Counted from the stretch's first letter, positions 44,755-59,222 are shown. The stretch: DNA of 64,000 nucleotides from Omphiscola glabra (GCA_964017045.1 OZ024802.1:7796413-7860412); one strand, 5' to 3'. Numbers and translations are program-made. Notes: generated by a model from the sequence alone, not told the origin.

Positions 44755-44990
44755 ACCTTAAGTAACTTCGGACATCCGTGACCTTAACTCCAGAAATCCA
44801 TGACCTTAACCCCGGACATCCGTGACTTCAACTCCGGGCATCCGTGATCTTAACTCTGGACATCCGTGAGTTAAGCTCCGGACATCTGTGATCTTAACTT
44901 TGGGCATCCGTGACCTTAACTCCGGACACCCGTGAGCGTAACTCCAGACACCTCTTAAATTAACTCCGAATATCCGTGACCGTAACGCGT
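44755..44990. repeat. 23-bp tandem repeat, about 10 copies
   Basis: Copies resemble ACTCCGGACATCCGTGACCTTA. The array starts within a few bases of the LINE's 3' tail. Confidence 0.88.
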
Positions 44991-45742
44991 TCTATTAATA
45001 ACTGAGTTCTCTGCATTATTCTGCTACGCCTATTCGCAACCAATCTTCCTTGTCAATTACTGAAATAATGTTCGCCTATTTCTACGCCCGTAGAAACTGT
45101 CGGTCGAAATCACATCAACATTCATTCATTGTACAATACAATTGGCCGGAATCTGACCACTGACCACGTTACTGGCCCTTGTTCGGCCTATAATTTCCTC
45201 GAGTCAGACATCATTAAAGTTGAAGCGGTATCTTTCGTCCCGGAAACAATTGAATTGACTTTCCGGTTTCTCGCCCCTGATGTCAAAGTAGCCGCCCATT
45301 AAGGCTAAGGAAAACAAATGTCCGGCGCCGGCCAGGGATTAGAGCTGGACACTGGTCAGTGGATACGGCACCACTTATTGATCGATCGCAAGATAAAATG
45401 ACCCAGTTCACGATTCCTTAACACTGCCATTGACGTTGTGAAGCATGTAATTCACCGTCTTCTGGGCAAATATAGAGCAGACCTAAACGTGTTGCAACGT
45501 CTTCGTTATTTTTGTATTTCCAAAAAAGTCACAAAATATCTAAAGCATCTTCATCTTTCCAAGTGAAAATCTAAAAGATTATAACAATATTTTAATGAGT
45601 ACTACGTCATGAGGGTTTGTGTTGCAAAGTTTGGAAGGTAAATTGCATTAAAAAAATAGAATTAGCCACAAAAGCAAAAAAAAAAAAACACAAAAAACAC
45701 AAAAAATACATACACATAGTATCGTCTGAACAAAGAGGTGTG
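44991..45742. other. Unique stretch; possible exon-like open frame
   Basis: A plus-strand frame without a start is open from 45069 to a TAA at 45300-45302 (77 codons), including GRNLTTDHVTGPCSAYNFLE and VPETIELTFRFLAPDVKVA. Composition is balanced, but no family is recognised. The rest shows nothing. Confidence 0.2.
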
Positions 45743-45825
45743 GCGCCATTCCAAATGCATGAAATAGCGCAACTCGAAATACTTGAAATAGCGCAATTCT
45801 AAATAACTGAAATAGCGCAACTCCT
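45743..45825. repeat. 24-bp tandem repeat, about 3 copies
   Basis: The unit is about GAAATAGCGCAACTCGAAATACTT. Confidence 0.85.
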
Positions 45826-45902
45826 TAATAACACGCTGATATATTTAATGCAATATTTTTCAGTTTTTAATCACCCAAGTTGAATAGTTTTGTTGGTAGC
45901 AA

Positions 45903-45965
45903 ATGAAGTGTGACGTAATCAATGAAGTGTGACGTAATCAATGAAGCGTGACGTAATCAACGAAG
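45903..45965. repeat. 19-bp tandem repeat (GAAGTGTGACGTAATCAAT), about 3 copies
   Basis: Each unit carries TGACGTAA, a CRE-like motif; likely coincidental. Confidence 0.85.
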
Positions 45966-46253
45966 ATTGGTGTATTCAAGTAATTTACTAAATGAATTTG
46001 ACTGAATTTCTTAAAAGACCGTACGCCACGTTTGGCCATCTAAAAAAATCCAGTAAGGTTGAAGGAGTTGTGTTGAGGTTTAAACAGAGCGAGATATAGA
46101 ATTAAGGGAGTTAACCAAAGCCCCAGCCTGCTTCCGGTATCTAGTTGATGGCTGACCTCTACAGGGGCTTAGTCCTAAAAGCAGATACGAGTATAGCCAT
46201 CATTGATCTTGTTATTACTAATCAGATTGAAATGACTGACTTCAATTCTAAAA
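45966..46253. other. Non-coding stretch
   Basis: No gene recognised; the right part may belong to the Penelope-like fragment that follows. Confidence 0.4.
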
Positions 46254-46460
46254 ATGACTATGAAGCTCGAAGTCATTCAAAGTTTTGTAAGGGGAATTGG
46301 ACACTTCAGCAGAAGGCAACATAAAGGTGCATTGGGTGTATCCATTACGGCACTAATTTCATGCACAAACACACCAGAGAAAGTGAAAATGGAAAACAAA
46401 TTTATTCAGCTTTTCGGTACCATATCTCCACATGGTATGAATCAAATACTCTATTACTAA
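46254..46460 (+). pseudogene. Penelope-like element C-terminal fragment
   Basis: The end of this frame, KMENKFIQLFGTISPHGMNQ, aligns with ENKLITRFGTWTPHGINQI of the fragment at 16503-16830. This is the E..F(W)I..F/L.T..PHG.N ending of the GIY-YIG endonuclease domain. The N-terminal part is not convincingly in frame. No reverse transcriptase is nearby. Confidence 0.6.
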
Positions 46461-46864
46461 TGTTTCTCAATTTTCCTGTATTTCTTCTTTTTTTCTTATT
46501 GCTTAGATAGTATGTCGCATCCCTAAAGATATTTGTTTCCTTAACATTCTCTACTTTATTAATTCACAGTACTAATATTTATATTCTTTCACTTCCTGTG
46601 ATCCTTCTTCCGGCAATAAAAAATAGTGTTTTTTTTTTCTGTGATCTGTCTCTTCGTCTTGTTTTCTGATGAAGACTCTAGGCAGTGTTAAAACATCATT
46701 AAAATGTCGCTGTTGCCCGTACTAGTGACGCAGAGGAGTGAAGTGTTAAAACAGTATTAAAATGTCGCTGTTAAGAGCCGAAAATGATAATTTGATAAAT
46801 CCACAGCTGAAATATTGTGTAATGATTTATTTTGGTGTCTAAGCTACCCAAGTAAAAGAGAATG
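46461..46864. other. Non-coding stretch
   Basis: No gene. The phrase GTGTTAAAACA.TATTAAAATG occurs twice (46686 and 46743), a small local duplication. Confidence 0.45.
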
Positions 46865-46865
46865 T

Positions 46866-47220
46866 GCATGCTACCTGCGTGATACATGGATGCTACTTGC
46901 ATGATATATGCATGCTACTGCATGCTACCTGCGTGATACCTGGATGCTACTTGCATGATATATGCATGCTACTGCATGCTACCTGCGTGATACCTGGATG
47001 CTACTTGCATGATATATGCATGCTACTGCATGCTACCTGCGTGATACCTGGATGCTACTTGCATGATATATGCATGCTACTGCATGCTACCTGCGTGATA
47101 CCTGGATGCTACTTGCATGATATATGCATGCTACTGCATGCTACCTGCGTGATACCTGGATGCTACTTGCATGATATATGCATGCTACTGCATGCTACCT
47201 GCGTGATACCTGGATGCTAC
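46866..47220. repeat. 54-bp minisatellite, about 6.6 copies, rich in ATGCAT/GCATGC palindromes
   Basis: The unit runs CTACCTGCGTGATACCTGGA, TGCTACTTGCATGATATATG, CATGCTACTGCATG. It is itself made of related 18-bp parts. Each unit holds several short self-complementary GCATGC/ATGCAT words, so single strands could fold. The 18-codon-periodic frame is an artefact. Confidence 0.95.
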
Positions 47221-47391
47221 ACATGTTTGTAGAAACTCATCAATGAAGCTAACAAACAGTTTATCTCCCTTTATTCTGAAATGCAGATTATTTTCATTTT
47301 TTTAAACGTTCTATTTTGTCAATAAAATAAAAATTGGTTTGACCTTAACATAACCAGAGCAAAGGATATTTAGCAAATTTATAAAATACCA

Positions 47392-47575
47392 AACTGGATG
47401 TTTGACAAGTCAGGCAGTAGATGTTTGACAAGTCAGGCAGAAGATGTTTGACAAGTCAGGCAGAAGATGTTTGACAAGTCAGGCAGAAGATGTTTGACAA
47501 GTCAGGCAGTAGATGTTTGACAAGTCAGGCAGAAGATGTTTGACAAGTCAGGCAGAAGGTGTTTAACAATTCATG
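47392..47575. repeat. 23-bp tandem repeat (GATGTTTGACAAGTCAGGCAGAA), about 8 copies
   Basis: AGAA and AGTA variants alternate irregularly; the last copy is diverged. Confidence 0.93.
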
Positions 47576-48134
47576 CCGTCGATGTTTACCATGTCTCATA
47601 GCGGAACATGACGACACCCCATGGATGACCCATTACCACCATCTATGATATTCAGGTTTCAACTCATTTTACAATAATTTTAATATTATGTTGCATATGA
47701 CGCTTTGCATTTATGTATGAACTATTCGATAACCCTGACTATAACCATGACAGCTGTGATTAGATCGATCTACATCACCGTTTAAAGCAGGACAGACCTG
47801 CATACTTAATGAGTATCTACTGGACTGGTCAACTGGCCTGGTCATCTGGTCTGCCCACATTGTCCCATACATGGTCACGCCTCCACGATGGTCCCACACA
47901 CCTTCGGTCAATACAAGGGGGTACGGCTGCAGTGTCAGAGAATACTCAAGGGTCAGAGGTTACATGGCTACGTCACGTTTGGAAGGTCCCGCCCTACTTT
48001 TTTTTAAGGCGTGGGTGCTACATAAACCACGTGACTAACATTTCCCACAAACCCTTTCTTGGCACAGAAACATCCGAATGTCATGTAAGATGTTGGCTTG
48101 GTCAGGTGTCGCTGAAAGTATTTTCAAGATTAGT
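47576..48134. other. Unique stretch
   Basis: No supported gene; the 115-codon frame at 47809-48156 runs into the following array and shows no domain. Confidence 0.35.
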
Positions 48135-48560
48135 GATTTTCATTGGCAGAAAGTAATGATTTCATTGGCAGAAAGTAAGGAATTCATTGGCAGAAAGCAA
48201 TGGTTTCATTGGCAGAAAGTAATGATTTCATTGCTAGAGAGTAAGGATTTAATTGATAGAAAGTAATTATTGAATTAGCATAAAATAATGATTTTCATTG
48301 GCAGAAAGTAATGATTTCATTGACAGAAAGTAGTGATTTCATTGGCAGAAAGTAATGATTTCATTGACAGAAAGTAGTGATTTCATTGGCAGAAAGTAAT
48401 GATTGCATTGGCAGAAAATAATGATTTCATTGGCAAAAAGTAATTTTCATTGCTAGACAGTAAGGATTTCATTAGTAGAAAGTAAGGATTTTCATTGGCA
48501 GAAAATAATTATTTCATTGGCAGAAAGTAATTATTTCCTTGGCAGAATGTAATGTTTACA
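48135..48560. repeat. 22-bp minisatellite (ATTGGCAGAAAGTAATGATTTC), about 19 copies
   Basis: Moderately diverged copies with 1-2-bp indels. Confidence 0.92.
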
Positions 48561-48914
48561 TTGACAAAATAAACTTAATTATATGTTGAATTGCTTTGTT
48601 ATCAGGTAGAGAATCCTCCAGAATGTTTCTTCTCCAAGGTGTGTGATTAGCTGAGCACAACCCCTTGATGTGCTCACCAATATTTGGGAGTTTTACCGTC
48701 ATTCCGGGACCGATTCATTGTTTGATTCCGGAATTTAGGGGGGGGGGGGGTTTGGGTGTTAAATTATAAACCTGGGTCATGCTGACATGGAAACTATAGG
48801 CATACAAAAAAAGAAAAGCATTACTTTATCCGTGCAGATAAAATGTCCAGAAACATCATTTGAGCTCTTTGTGTTGATGTCTTTAAAGATCATTTATATT
48901 AACTTTGCATTTGA
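48561..48914. other. Non-coding stretch
   Basis: No gene; contains a G-run at about 48738-48750. Confidence 0.45.
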
Positions 48915-49350
48915 TCGTGGGTGGCTGGCTGGCTGGCTGGTAGGCAAAGTCTTTGAATGACTAATTAACAATCTTCCCATCCTCCTATCGAGCCGAACCT
49001 TTACGCATAGACTCGTTGCCAAGTACAGCGCATTCTTTCAAAATTTTAGCCCCACCCCCAACCCCAAAAATATATTTCTCCTGTTTTTCAAGGGGAAGAT
49101 AACATACAATTCCCGATAACTGCGCTAACTAATATTCTTAAAGAGAAATATCGCAAATGCGTTTGGTTCGTAATATTTTCTTTCCTTTTTTTTTTTTCTA
49201 CAATAGCTGGTGAAATAAATTTGCGGAGTAAAATCGGGTGGGTCCTTTAGAATTTCAAATTGTGCCGAGGCGTGGAATAAAAATGCGGTTGCCATCTTTA
49301 CTGGGGAAGGGGAGCACTAATTGGGATTCTTATGAAGTGCGTTACTTGTA
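48915..49350 (-). repeat. Dispersed repeat family C (inverted, longest copy)
   Basis: In reverse it runs from AAGTAACGCACTTCATAAGA through GCGAATTTATTTCACCAGCT-like wording, AACGCATTTGCGATATTTC and CCCGATAACTGCGC, to the CCAGCCAGCCAGCCACCCAC end. It covers both ends represented separately in other copies, so it best defines the family length (about 440 bp). Confidence 0.75.
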
Positions 49351-49629
49351 TGAATGGTGTGTGAAATGTTCAGCTCCATCCTCGCGTCGCCCAATATTAC
49401 ATTTTATAATGGATTTGTACGACATTCTTTGTTTTTAAGGGCTGTTTAATTTGTCTTATTTTCTTTTTCGCACTCGTATAAATAGTTCTCTATTAAAAAG
49501 TCTTTGGAGTCGGCGGCCATATTGTCACTTTTTTTTTTGTCAATGCTTAAGTATTTTTAAATACGTCTGCCGGGACTCTCAAAAAACTTAAATAGTCATG
49601 TAAATGTTATCAAGGTGATTATTGAAATA
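49351..49629. other. Non-coding stretch
   Basis: No gene seen. Confidence 0.5.
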
Positions 49630-49631
49630 AG

Positions 49632-49748
49632 GGAAGCCCTTCAACTCTAACCATAACGGAAGCCCTTCAACTCTAACCATAAGAGAAGCCCTTCAACTCT
49701 AACAATAACTGAAGCCCTTCAACTCTAACCATAACGGATGCCCTTCAC
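49632..49748. repeat. About 25-bp tandem repeat, 4-5 copies
   Basis: The unit is about GAAGCCCTTCAACTCTAACCATAAC. Confidence 0.9.
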
Positions 49749-49751
49749 ATG

Positions 49752-50035
49752 GGCCATGATGGATGGCACAATACAAAGTTGTTCAGTCGGTGTAATATGA
49801 TGAATGATGGATGGCACAATACAAAGTTGTTCAGTCGGTGTAATATGATGAATGATGGATGGCACAATACAAAGTTGTTCAGTCGGTGTAATATGATGAA
49901 TGATGGATGGCACAATACAAAGTTGTTCAGTCGGTGTAATATGATGAATGATTGACGGCGCAATACAAAGGTGCTCAGTCAGTGTATTATGATGAAAGAT
50001 AAATGGCACAATACAAGGTTGCTCAGTCGGTGTCA
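49752..50035. repeat. 48-bp minisatellite, about 6 copies
   Basis: The unit starts GATGGATGGCACAATACAAA and ends GTAATATGATGAAT. The period is 16 codons, so three repetitive frames are open; no evidence of translation. Confidence 0.94.
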
Positions 50036-51504
50036 CCACCTACACATCGACCATTGGGATATGGTCGAAATATACAAGAGACAACAGTCGAGTCCCAAAA
50101 TATCGCATCGTGACGACCCACACAACCCACATTAAACGCCCACAAGGCGCATGGGCGGAAATCGATTCATGGGTGGGGGGGGGGTGAGGTTCGATGTGGT
50201 AGTAGGCTGTCCGGCATTATTCTTATATTTGATAATACCGGCGTGGTTATTTCTTAACAAGTCCATCCACTTACCATAATGGAAGCAGACGACAATGGAG
50301 TGTATCTCTCCGACAATCACACAGCCATGGCGCTGTTGTTTCAGCGAAGTGACCCCGATGACGTCACACTGGCGGAAAAAGGCTGATGAGATGACGATGG
50401 GTTGGGCTGACCCCCCCCCCCCTGAGATGTCGGAAGTGGCAGCAGAAGGGGACACAATAATAATAAAGGGCGCTAATCAGTGTTTTAGTGATTGAAGAAA
50501 AACGCACAAATGTGAACGACGAGGGATGGGGAAAAAAAGGGGGGGGGGTAATTATTGCAATATAAAATCGTATTTTAGAAGAAACAAGAAACTATTGCAG
50601 TGCTATTTGTCCTGGACGAGGGTGAAGAAATAGTTAGAGAGCCTGAAAGAACTGTTTCATTTTGTTTATTTATTTTAAATCAGCAATTGTTGTTGAAAAG
50701 AAAGCCAATTTTTCACATACTTCATTTTTTTTTATTCTTAACAGCATGTCTACGAGCCACGCCTTTGAGTTACCTCATCCAGATTCTTACATCGACTAAA
50801 TCAGACATAAGCAGGACACACCTCTGGCGCAAAGCCTGACAACATTTACGTATCCATGTCCTGATGGAAATCCCATACAAACGGCCACACTAAAATCAGT
50901 GTCTGAGAAATTTGGCTAAAAACGCATTTATGTTTTCAGAACTTTGTTGAATAGTTTCTTGATTGACACAGCTTAGTAGCGACTTGTGTGTGTCGATATG
51001 AGCAGAATTATTTTAACTTTTGGAAGTTTGGGTGAACTGAAATAATTTGGTTCATTAAATTCATAGCTCATTCTCATAACGTATGGCGTGGGTACACAAA
51101 AGATCTATTTATAGTTATCTGACCTAATTGTAAAAGTAGAACACAAAATAAACATAACACGTACCACCAACTTATCTTTATCTATCGAAATTAGATCGAG
51201 TTATTTTCTTTTCTTCAAAGTTTTTTTTTCGTATCTTTCAAAAATCTAGTTTCATCAGAAAGCTATAAAAACAAAGATATGATATGAGTTTAAGGGGCAT
51301 TCACCCCCCTATCCCACAGCCTCATTTTTTTTTCATGAGATAAAAATGTCAATAAATTTAAATATCATCTCTATTATAGTCTTAAGTAAGACTTTGAAAC
51401 AATTGAGTATGACAGAAATATGATAATACTATTTGGTACCAGCTAAACCATGGCGGTGGAAATGCGTGAACTTCTCATCTACTAAAGTTATTTGATAAAA
51501 CACG
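50036..51504. other. Unique stretch without a supported gene
   Basis: Contains C/G-runs at 50170, 50411 and 50540. A good acceptor-like tract (TTTTATTCTTAACAG ending near 50744) precedes a short frame that stops after 17-30 codons. A real exon cannot be supported. Confidence 0.35.
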
Positions 51505-51650
51505 CATTCAAGTAACGCAGTTTATACGAATTCTATCTTGTGCTGACACCCCCCCCCCCTTTCCTTTTAGGTACGCCCCTGAACTATATTAACATTCTAA
51601 TATTCTACCCCTTTTACGCCGCAGATTTATAACAGCATACTGACATGGCG
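51505..51650 (+). repeat. Dispersed repeat family C, partial copy
   Basis: TCAAGTAACGCAGTTTATAC, C-run, ACGCCCCTGAACTATATTAA and GCCGCAGATTTAT match the start of the copy at 7978. Confidence 0.7.
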
Positions 51651-51884
51651 ACAATCTCCGTACAAAAACGAATTTGCGGCTTGTTCAGGATCTCATTTCA
51701 AACCTGCTGCTCTGTAACGGAAGTGGGTGTTATGGTGTTCATAATACATTCATTCGTTACCAAAGGTTGACTTCCAATTTTACGATCAATTCAACCTGTT
51801 TTTAGAGAGTTCGTTTCATTGAATAAAAACAACAAAATTCAATGTAATTTAAAGTAGTGACATTTATGTTGTTTTACCCCTGCT

Positions 51885-52084
51885 ATCAATAACACTAGCA
51901 TACAGCAACACGAACATACATAAACGCGAACATACATAAACACCAACATACAGCTAAACTAACATACATAAAGAGAAAATACATAAACACTAACATACAT
52001 AAACACGAACATACAGCTAAACTAACATACAGCAACACTGACATACATCAACACTAACATACAGCAACACTAACATACAGCAGG
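51885..52084. repeat. AACATACATAAACAC-type short tandem repeat
   Basis: About 12 copies of 14-17 bp with ACAGCAACACT variants. Confidence 0.85.
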
Positions 52085-52325
52085 AGTAGTCCAGAACTAC
52101 CTCCAGCGCAAACCCAGGATTAGCCAAGAACTACCTCCAGGGTCAGCCAGGAAGTAGCCCAGGACTACCTCCAGCAAAAGCCCAGGATTAGCCAAGAACT
52201 ACCTCCAGGGTCAACCAGGAAGTAGCCCAGGACTACCTCGAGCAAAAGCCCAGGATTAGCCAAGAACTACCTCCAGGGTCAACCAGGAAGTAGCCCAGGA
52301 CTACCTCCACTGTTAGTCCAGGACT
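52085..52325. repeat. 68-bp tandem repeat (about 3.4 copies) of two related 34-bp halves
   Basis: The halves are CCAGGACTACCTCCAGCAAA-type and CCAAGAACTACCTCCAGGGT-type; landmarks recur at 52141, 52209 and 52277. Confidence 0.9.
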
Positions 52326-53154
52326 ATTCCAGAATGATTTCAGCTATAATCCAATACTAGCTCAGATCTAAAATACCCTAAACTAACCCATAACTAATCG
52401 GAAACCAAATCAGCATTAACTAAGCATTACCCAAGCGTTACCCAACGACTAATCCACGCAAATCCTGCACTAATCCCATTCTCACACAACACCAATCGAG
52501 GACAAGCAAGCACTAATTCAGCAGGCGCCCAGTTCTAACGCGTAACCCTAACAACAAACTAAGCAAGAACTAACCCATCTGTGAACAAATGGAAAACATG
52601 TTTGATTCCTTCCACCCCGTAGTTCGTATGACCATCGTTGAGGAAAGTTATTTATGTCTCATCACCGTCTTCGAAAATAACTTTTATCAATGAAATACCT
52701 TTTTAAAAAAAAAATAAGGAGAATTAGATAAGCTACAAAGTGTTCCGTAATTCTTAATTAAAATATACTCTAGAAAGATTTTAACCTGAAAAGATAATGT
52801 TCGGTATCAAATGAAATAATAATAAAAATGAAGTTCCATAATGCCTGCAAAGTCCCAGTAGGCAGGGCTGAATAGGAAATCCAACATCTGAAAATAGTGG
52901 GATGTGTGTGGATGATGTAAAAATAAGGAGTTGTCTGTCATAATTGAATTGGAAATAGTTGCGCTGTTCAAAGGGCACATATAAATTTATGGTAAGGCAT
53001 GATCACAAGGAGTCTTATTTTGTGATGTTTGTTTGTGTCGAATGTCTGTCTAATGGTCTATAGTAGTATAATAAGGTGAATATTTGTCTAATGGTGTGTA
53101 GTAATGCAATGAGTTAAATGTTTGACTGATGATGGATTTTCGTAAGCTCGTATA
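52326..53154. other. Non-coding stretch
   Basis: No gene supported; 52330-52560 is a decayed extension of the preceding repeat (CAAGCACTAATTCAGC-like wording). Confidence 0.45.
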
Positions 53155-55375
<2,221 letters not shown>

Positions 55376-56039
55376 AGATACAACTGAACATGGTAGTATC
55401 TAAAGATTTAAACTCATTAGTGGTAAAATTGATGGACTCTGTCGTTAAAAGATCGAAGGTAGCTAACTAGTCCTAATAAAATGATTTCTCTGCTTCAAAC
55501 TCACGCACAGGGTAACAAGAGACAGACCAGGTAGGTCCAGGGCTTTAATTATTGCAGGAATTTCTGTCACTTAACAGAAAATGTACATGTTTTTTCTTTC
55601 CTTATTTTAAATCATCATTGTTGTCTTATGAAACTATATGAGACTTTTATTATTTTGCACACCTGAAACTATTGGAAACCATTTTTGTTGACACATGAAA
55701 CTATATGAGACTGTTATTTTTGTGGACACCTGAAACTATTGAAAACTATTTTTGTTGACACATGAAACTATGTGAGACTGTTATTATTGTGGACACATGA
55801 AACGCTTGGGCACTGTGTTCCTTGTAGACACATGAAACCCTCGAGAGTGATTTTCCATGAAAGAAAGGTCTCAAGTCTAGCTTTTCAGCTCACATGTTAC
55901 ACCACTCAGCCTGGGTTTAGCTACCCTAATATCAGAGTTATGTGTCATTTTCAGACAATCATTTACTGATTGCAAAACTAAAGCTTCAGCTGAAAGAACT
56001 GGACAAGCGAGGGAAGCAGGCACCAACGTTTTAACACCA
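55376..56039. other. Mostly unique stretch with a short repeat
   Basis: 55670-55850 has three to four copies of ACATGAAACTAT(A/G)TGAGACTGT-type wording. No supported gene. Confidence 0.45.
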
Positions 56040-58010
56040 ATCTCTTGAAAGACGAATCCAAACTAAATGAGTTTCCTGATCCTACAAGAACTAGGCTATG
56101 AGGAAACAATTGACCAAAATTGGAAAGACATCAAGGAGATAATCCTTACTACGTGCGAAGAAGTGTTGGGTCCTGGGCAACAAACGCAAGGAAAATATCC
56201 AATTAAGGAAAAATAAGAAGGCAAATTTAAATAATAGCCCAACCAGAACCGAAAAGAATAGAGAGCATCAACAGAATACTCAGATACAAATAAAAGAAGT
56301 TAAACCTAATATAAAGACAGACAAAAACAACTACATTCAAGGAATAGCAAGTGAAGCAGAAGAGGCAGCTTACCATGGAAACACAAGATAACTATTCAGT
56401 ACAATCAAAAAAGTTATCTGAAAAGTTTAACAATCCAGAGAGACCAGTTCAAACTAAAGATGGGAAATCAATACCTGATGAAGGGGGTCAGAAAAAAAGA
56501 TGGATATAGCATTTTGAAGAACTCCTCAACTGGCCGGCCCCACAACACACACTCAACATAGAGCCAGCGGAACAAGATCTAGAAATAGATTGCAGCTCAC
56601 CCACAAAACAAGAGATATGCAAAGCAATTAAACAACATAAGAAGGGCAAGGCGGCAGGTACAGACAGAATACCGACAGAAGCCTTGACAGCAGATATTAC
56701 GACTATCACTGAAATGCTACACACACTATTCAAGAAAATATGGGCGGAAGAACAGATACCGATTGAATGTAAAGAAGGACACCTCATTTAGGTCCCGAAG
56801 AAAGAAGACCTTAGTTCTTGCTTTAAATATAGAGGAATAACCCTGCTGTCCATCCCCAGCAAAGTATTCAACAGAATGCTGCTAAACAGAATAAGGGAGG
56901 CAATAGATACAAGCAGATTTCAGAAAAGACAGACCCTGCACAGACCAGATTGCCACATTGATAATTATTGAGGAACAATCATTGGAGAGGAACACGCCAC
57001 TATACATCAACTTTATTGACAATGAGAAGGCTTTTGATAGTGTAGACAGACAGGATCTGGGGAAGCTGCTAAGACACTACGGGGTACCACAAAAATTGAC
57101 AGAAATAATTAAGACTTCTTTTAAAGGACTGTCGTTCAGAATTGTTCATGGCCAACAAAACTGCGGCTTTTCGGATACAGACCGGTGTCAGACAGAGGTG
57201 TCTGCTCTCGCATTTTTTATTCATGCTGACCATTGATTGGATAATGAAAATGTCTACAGAACAGAAGAAAAATGGTATCCAGTGATAACTATGGAAACAG
57301 AAGGATGATCTGAATTTTGAGGATGATCTGGCCCTAATATCACACACACAGCAACAGTTGCAAGAGAAAACAAAATTTGTAGCACAGTACACTGCCTTCA
57401 TTGGCCTGAACATCCATAGAGGAAAAAGCAAAGTTCTTAAAATAAATACATCAAGCAACACACCTATAGCACTGTAAGGAACAAACCTTTAGGAGGTGGA
57501 TTGCTTTACATACCTCGGCAGCATCATTGACATACAAGGAAAGACAGACGCCGACATAAGAGTGAGAAATCGCAAGGCAATAGCTGCATTTAACCAGCTA
57601 AAGAGAGGCTGTAGCTGCAGCAACTAGCCCTCCAGACCAAGGTCAGGCTATTCAACACCACAGTGAAACCTGTCTTGCTATAGGCAGCACAAACATGGCG
57701 AACAACAGCGCTGGTTCAAAAAAGCTGCAGGCGTTTATCAACTCATGTCTCCGAATGATTCTACGAATCAGCGTCATCACCAACGAGGATCTCTGGCGGC
57801 GCACACAACAAGAACCAGTGGAAGAGCTAGTCCGCCAGCGCAGATGGAGATGGATTGTCACACCATTAGAAAGTCCACATAAATTATCACAAGACAAGCC
57901 CTCACTTGGAACCACCGGGGCAAGAGAAAAAGAGGTAGCCCCAAAATGACTTGGAGAAGTGAGCTGGAGGCAGACACCAAAAAGAGTGTGCATAACTGCA
58001 CAAGGGAATT
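56040..58010 (+). pseudogene. Decayed RTE-like LINE (reverse transcriptase ORF with many stops and frameshifts)
   Basis: Fragments in several plus frames follow the order of an RTE-type ORF: WIEHFEELLNWPAPQH-like wording (about 56500), KGKAAGTDRIPTEAL (about 56645), FKYRGITLLSIPSKVFNRML (about 56825), and LYINFIDNEKAFDSVDR (about 57003) carrying the catalytic-aspartate region of the palm. Then come an IQTGVRQ-like segment (57175), FEDDLALISHTQQQL (57315, with EDD in place of the YADD box), SSNTPIAL, YLGSIIDIQGKTDADI (57513), RMILRISVITNEDLWRRT (57750) and a C-terminal RRRWRWI segment. Each change of frame marks a break, so nothing functional can be made. Similar ORFs are often mis-annotated in animals as craniofacial development protein 2-like. 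Confidence 0.88.
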
Positions 58011-58014
58011 AGAT

Positions 58015-58320
58015 GAGACCAGCCTAATGGCCAAGGGTTTGAGATGTCACCAGCATAATGGTCAAATGATTTAGATGTGACCAGCATAATGGTCAAATGA
58101 TTGAGATATGAACAGGATAATGGTGAGAGAAATGAGATGCGACCAGCATAATGACCAGTGGTTCAAGATGTGACAAGCATAATGGCCAAATGATTGAAAT
58201 ATGACCAGCATAATGGCCAAATGATTGAGATTTGACCAGAATAATGGCCAAATGATTGAAATGTGACCAGCATAATGGCCAAAGGATTGAGATGTGACCA
58301 GCTTAATGGCCAGGGGGCTA
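58015..58320. repeat. 31-bp tandem repeat, about 10 copies
   Basis: The unit is about GTGACCAGCATAATGGCCAAATGATTGAGAT. It starts immediately after the RTE-like LINE's coding end, so it may have grown from the LINE's 3' UTR. Confidence 0.92.
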
Positions 58321-58975
58321 GAGATGACGAATCAAGATTCGAACTCTGAAAGACTCTGACCAGACTTTTTAGCCGGTCGTAAAAACTTGAATTAATCCCT
58401 GTGACGTAATCGCCCAACACGGCGAATGAAACAATGTGCAACCCTTACCAATTTGGACACCCCATCCCCCCACCCCGACTCGTTTTTTTCCATCTCATAT
58501 TTCCGGTCAAAGCTTGCACGGAAATAACCGATCGTTGTTGGACTTGCTTTCACATAGTGAGAAAAATATTTAAAATTCACTCGCCTTAATACGATTTTCG
58601 AATTTCTTTTTTTTTTCAGAGCATACTTTGATTTTTTTCATATGGAAGCTAATTTTTACCGTTACGTTTTTAAACGTGTGTCTTTTGTTTTCATACGATC
58701 ACCTTAATTCTTAATGGACAACGTCATCCATTTTCATTGACGTCATATTTTTTTCCTCCGCTCTATCACACACGTTCATTCCTCTCTCAACCTATTAAAA
58801 CACACACATTTCTGAACAATGATATGAGCAATGGAAAGATGTTGAAATTATCAATTTTTAGCAATGTTAAGGCGTTGAAATTATCAATTTTTAGCGCTAA
58901 CGACGTCTTCTACTCTTCAGATTTTCAATAATATGATTCAGAGTTTCCTAAACATTTTCACGGAGCTGAATTAAG
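58321..58975. other. Non-coding stretch
   Basis: No supported gene. A 30-bp wording GTTGAAATTATCAATTTTTAG occurs twice (58841 and 58874). Confidence 0.45.
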
Positions 58976-58980
58976 ATAAG

Positions 58981-59222
58981 ACAATCGGGGACTGGAACAA
59001 GCTTTCAAAAGGAACAGCTGAGGCGACAACACTTGACTCATTTGCGGCTATTTGCCTCAGGCCTTCCAACCCCCAGTGCATGGTACCCTCTCTAAGTAAC
59101 TCTTGCAACCAGTGAAAGATCCTCATCAACACCAGGCACAGAACAAGTGCAAATCCCCCCTACATGCATATGAGCCAGAATGATCAATAAATTGATTGTG
59201 GGCCTTTAATATATTGAAGAAG
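58981..59222 (+). pseudogene. LINE 3' end fragment (ORF2 C-terminus, 3' UTR and tail)
   Basis: 58981-59115 reads GDWNKLSKGTAEATTLDSFA and on to a stop, the W-N..L......T-L-D-S-F ending of Jockey/CR1-group ORFs. The 3' UTR has CTACATGCATATGAGCCAGA and GATCAATAAATTGATTG, and a GAAGAAGAAGAA tail. Related 3' UTR wording recurs at 60165-60235. Confidence 0.7.

Noticed and set aside
45903..45965. Cluster of CREB sites (TGACGTAA)
   Set aside because: They recur only because a 19-bp unit is tandemly repeated; no promoter is nearby.
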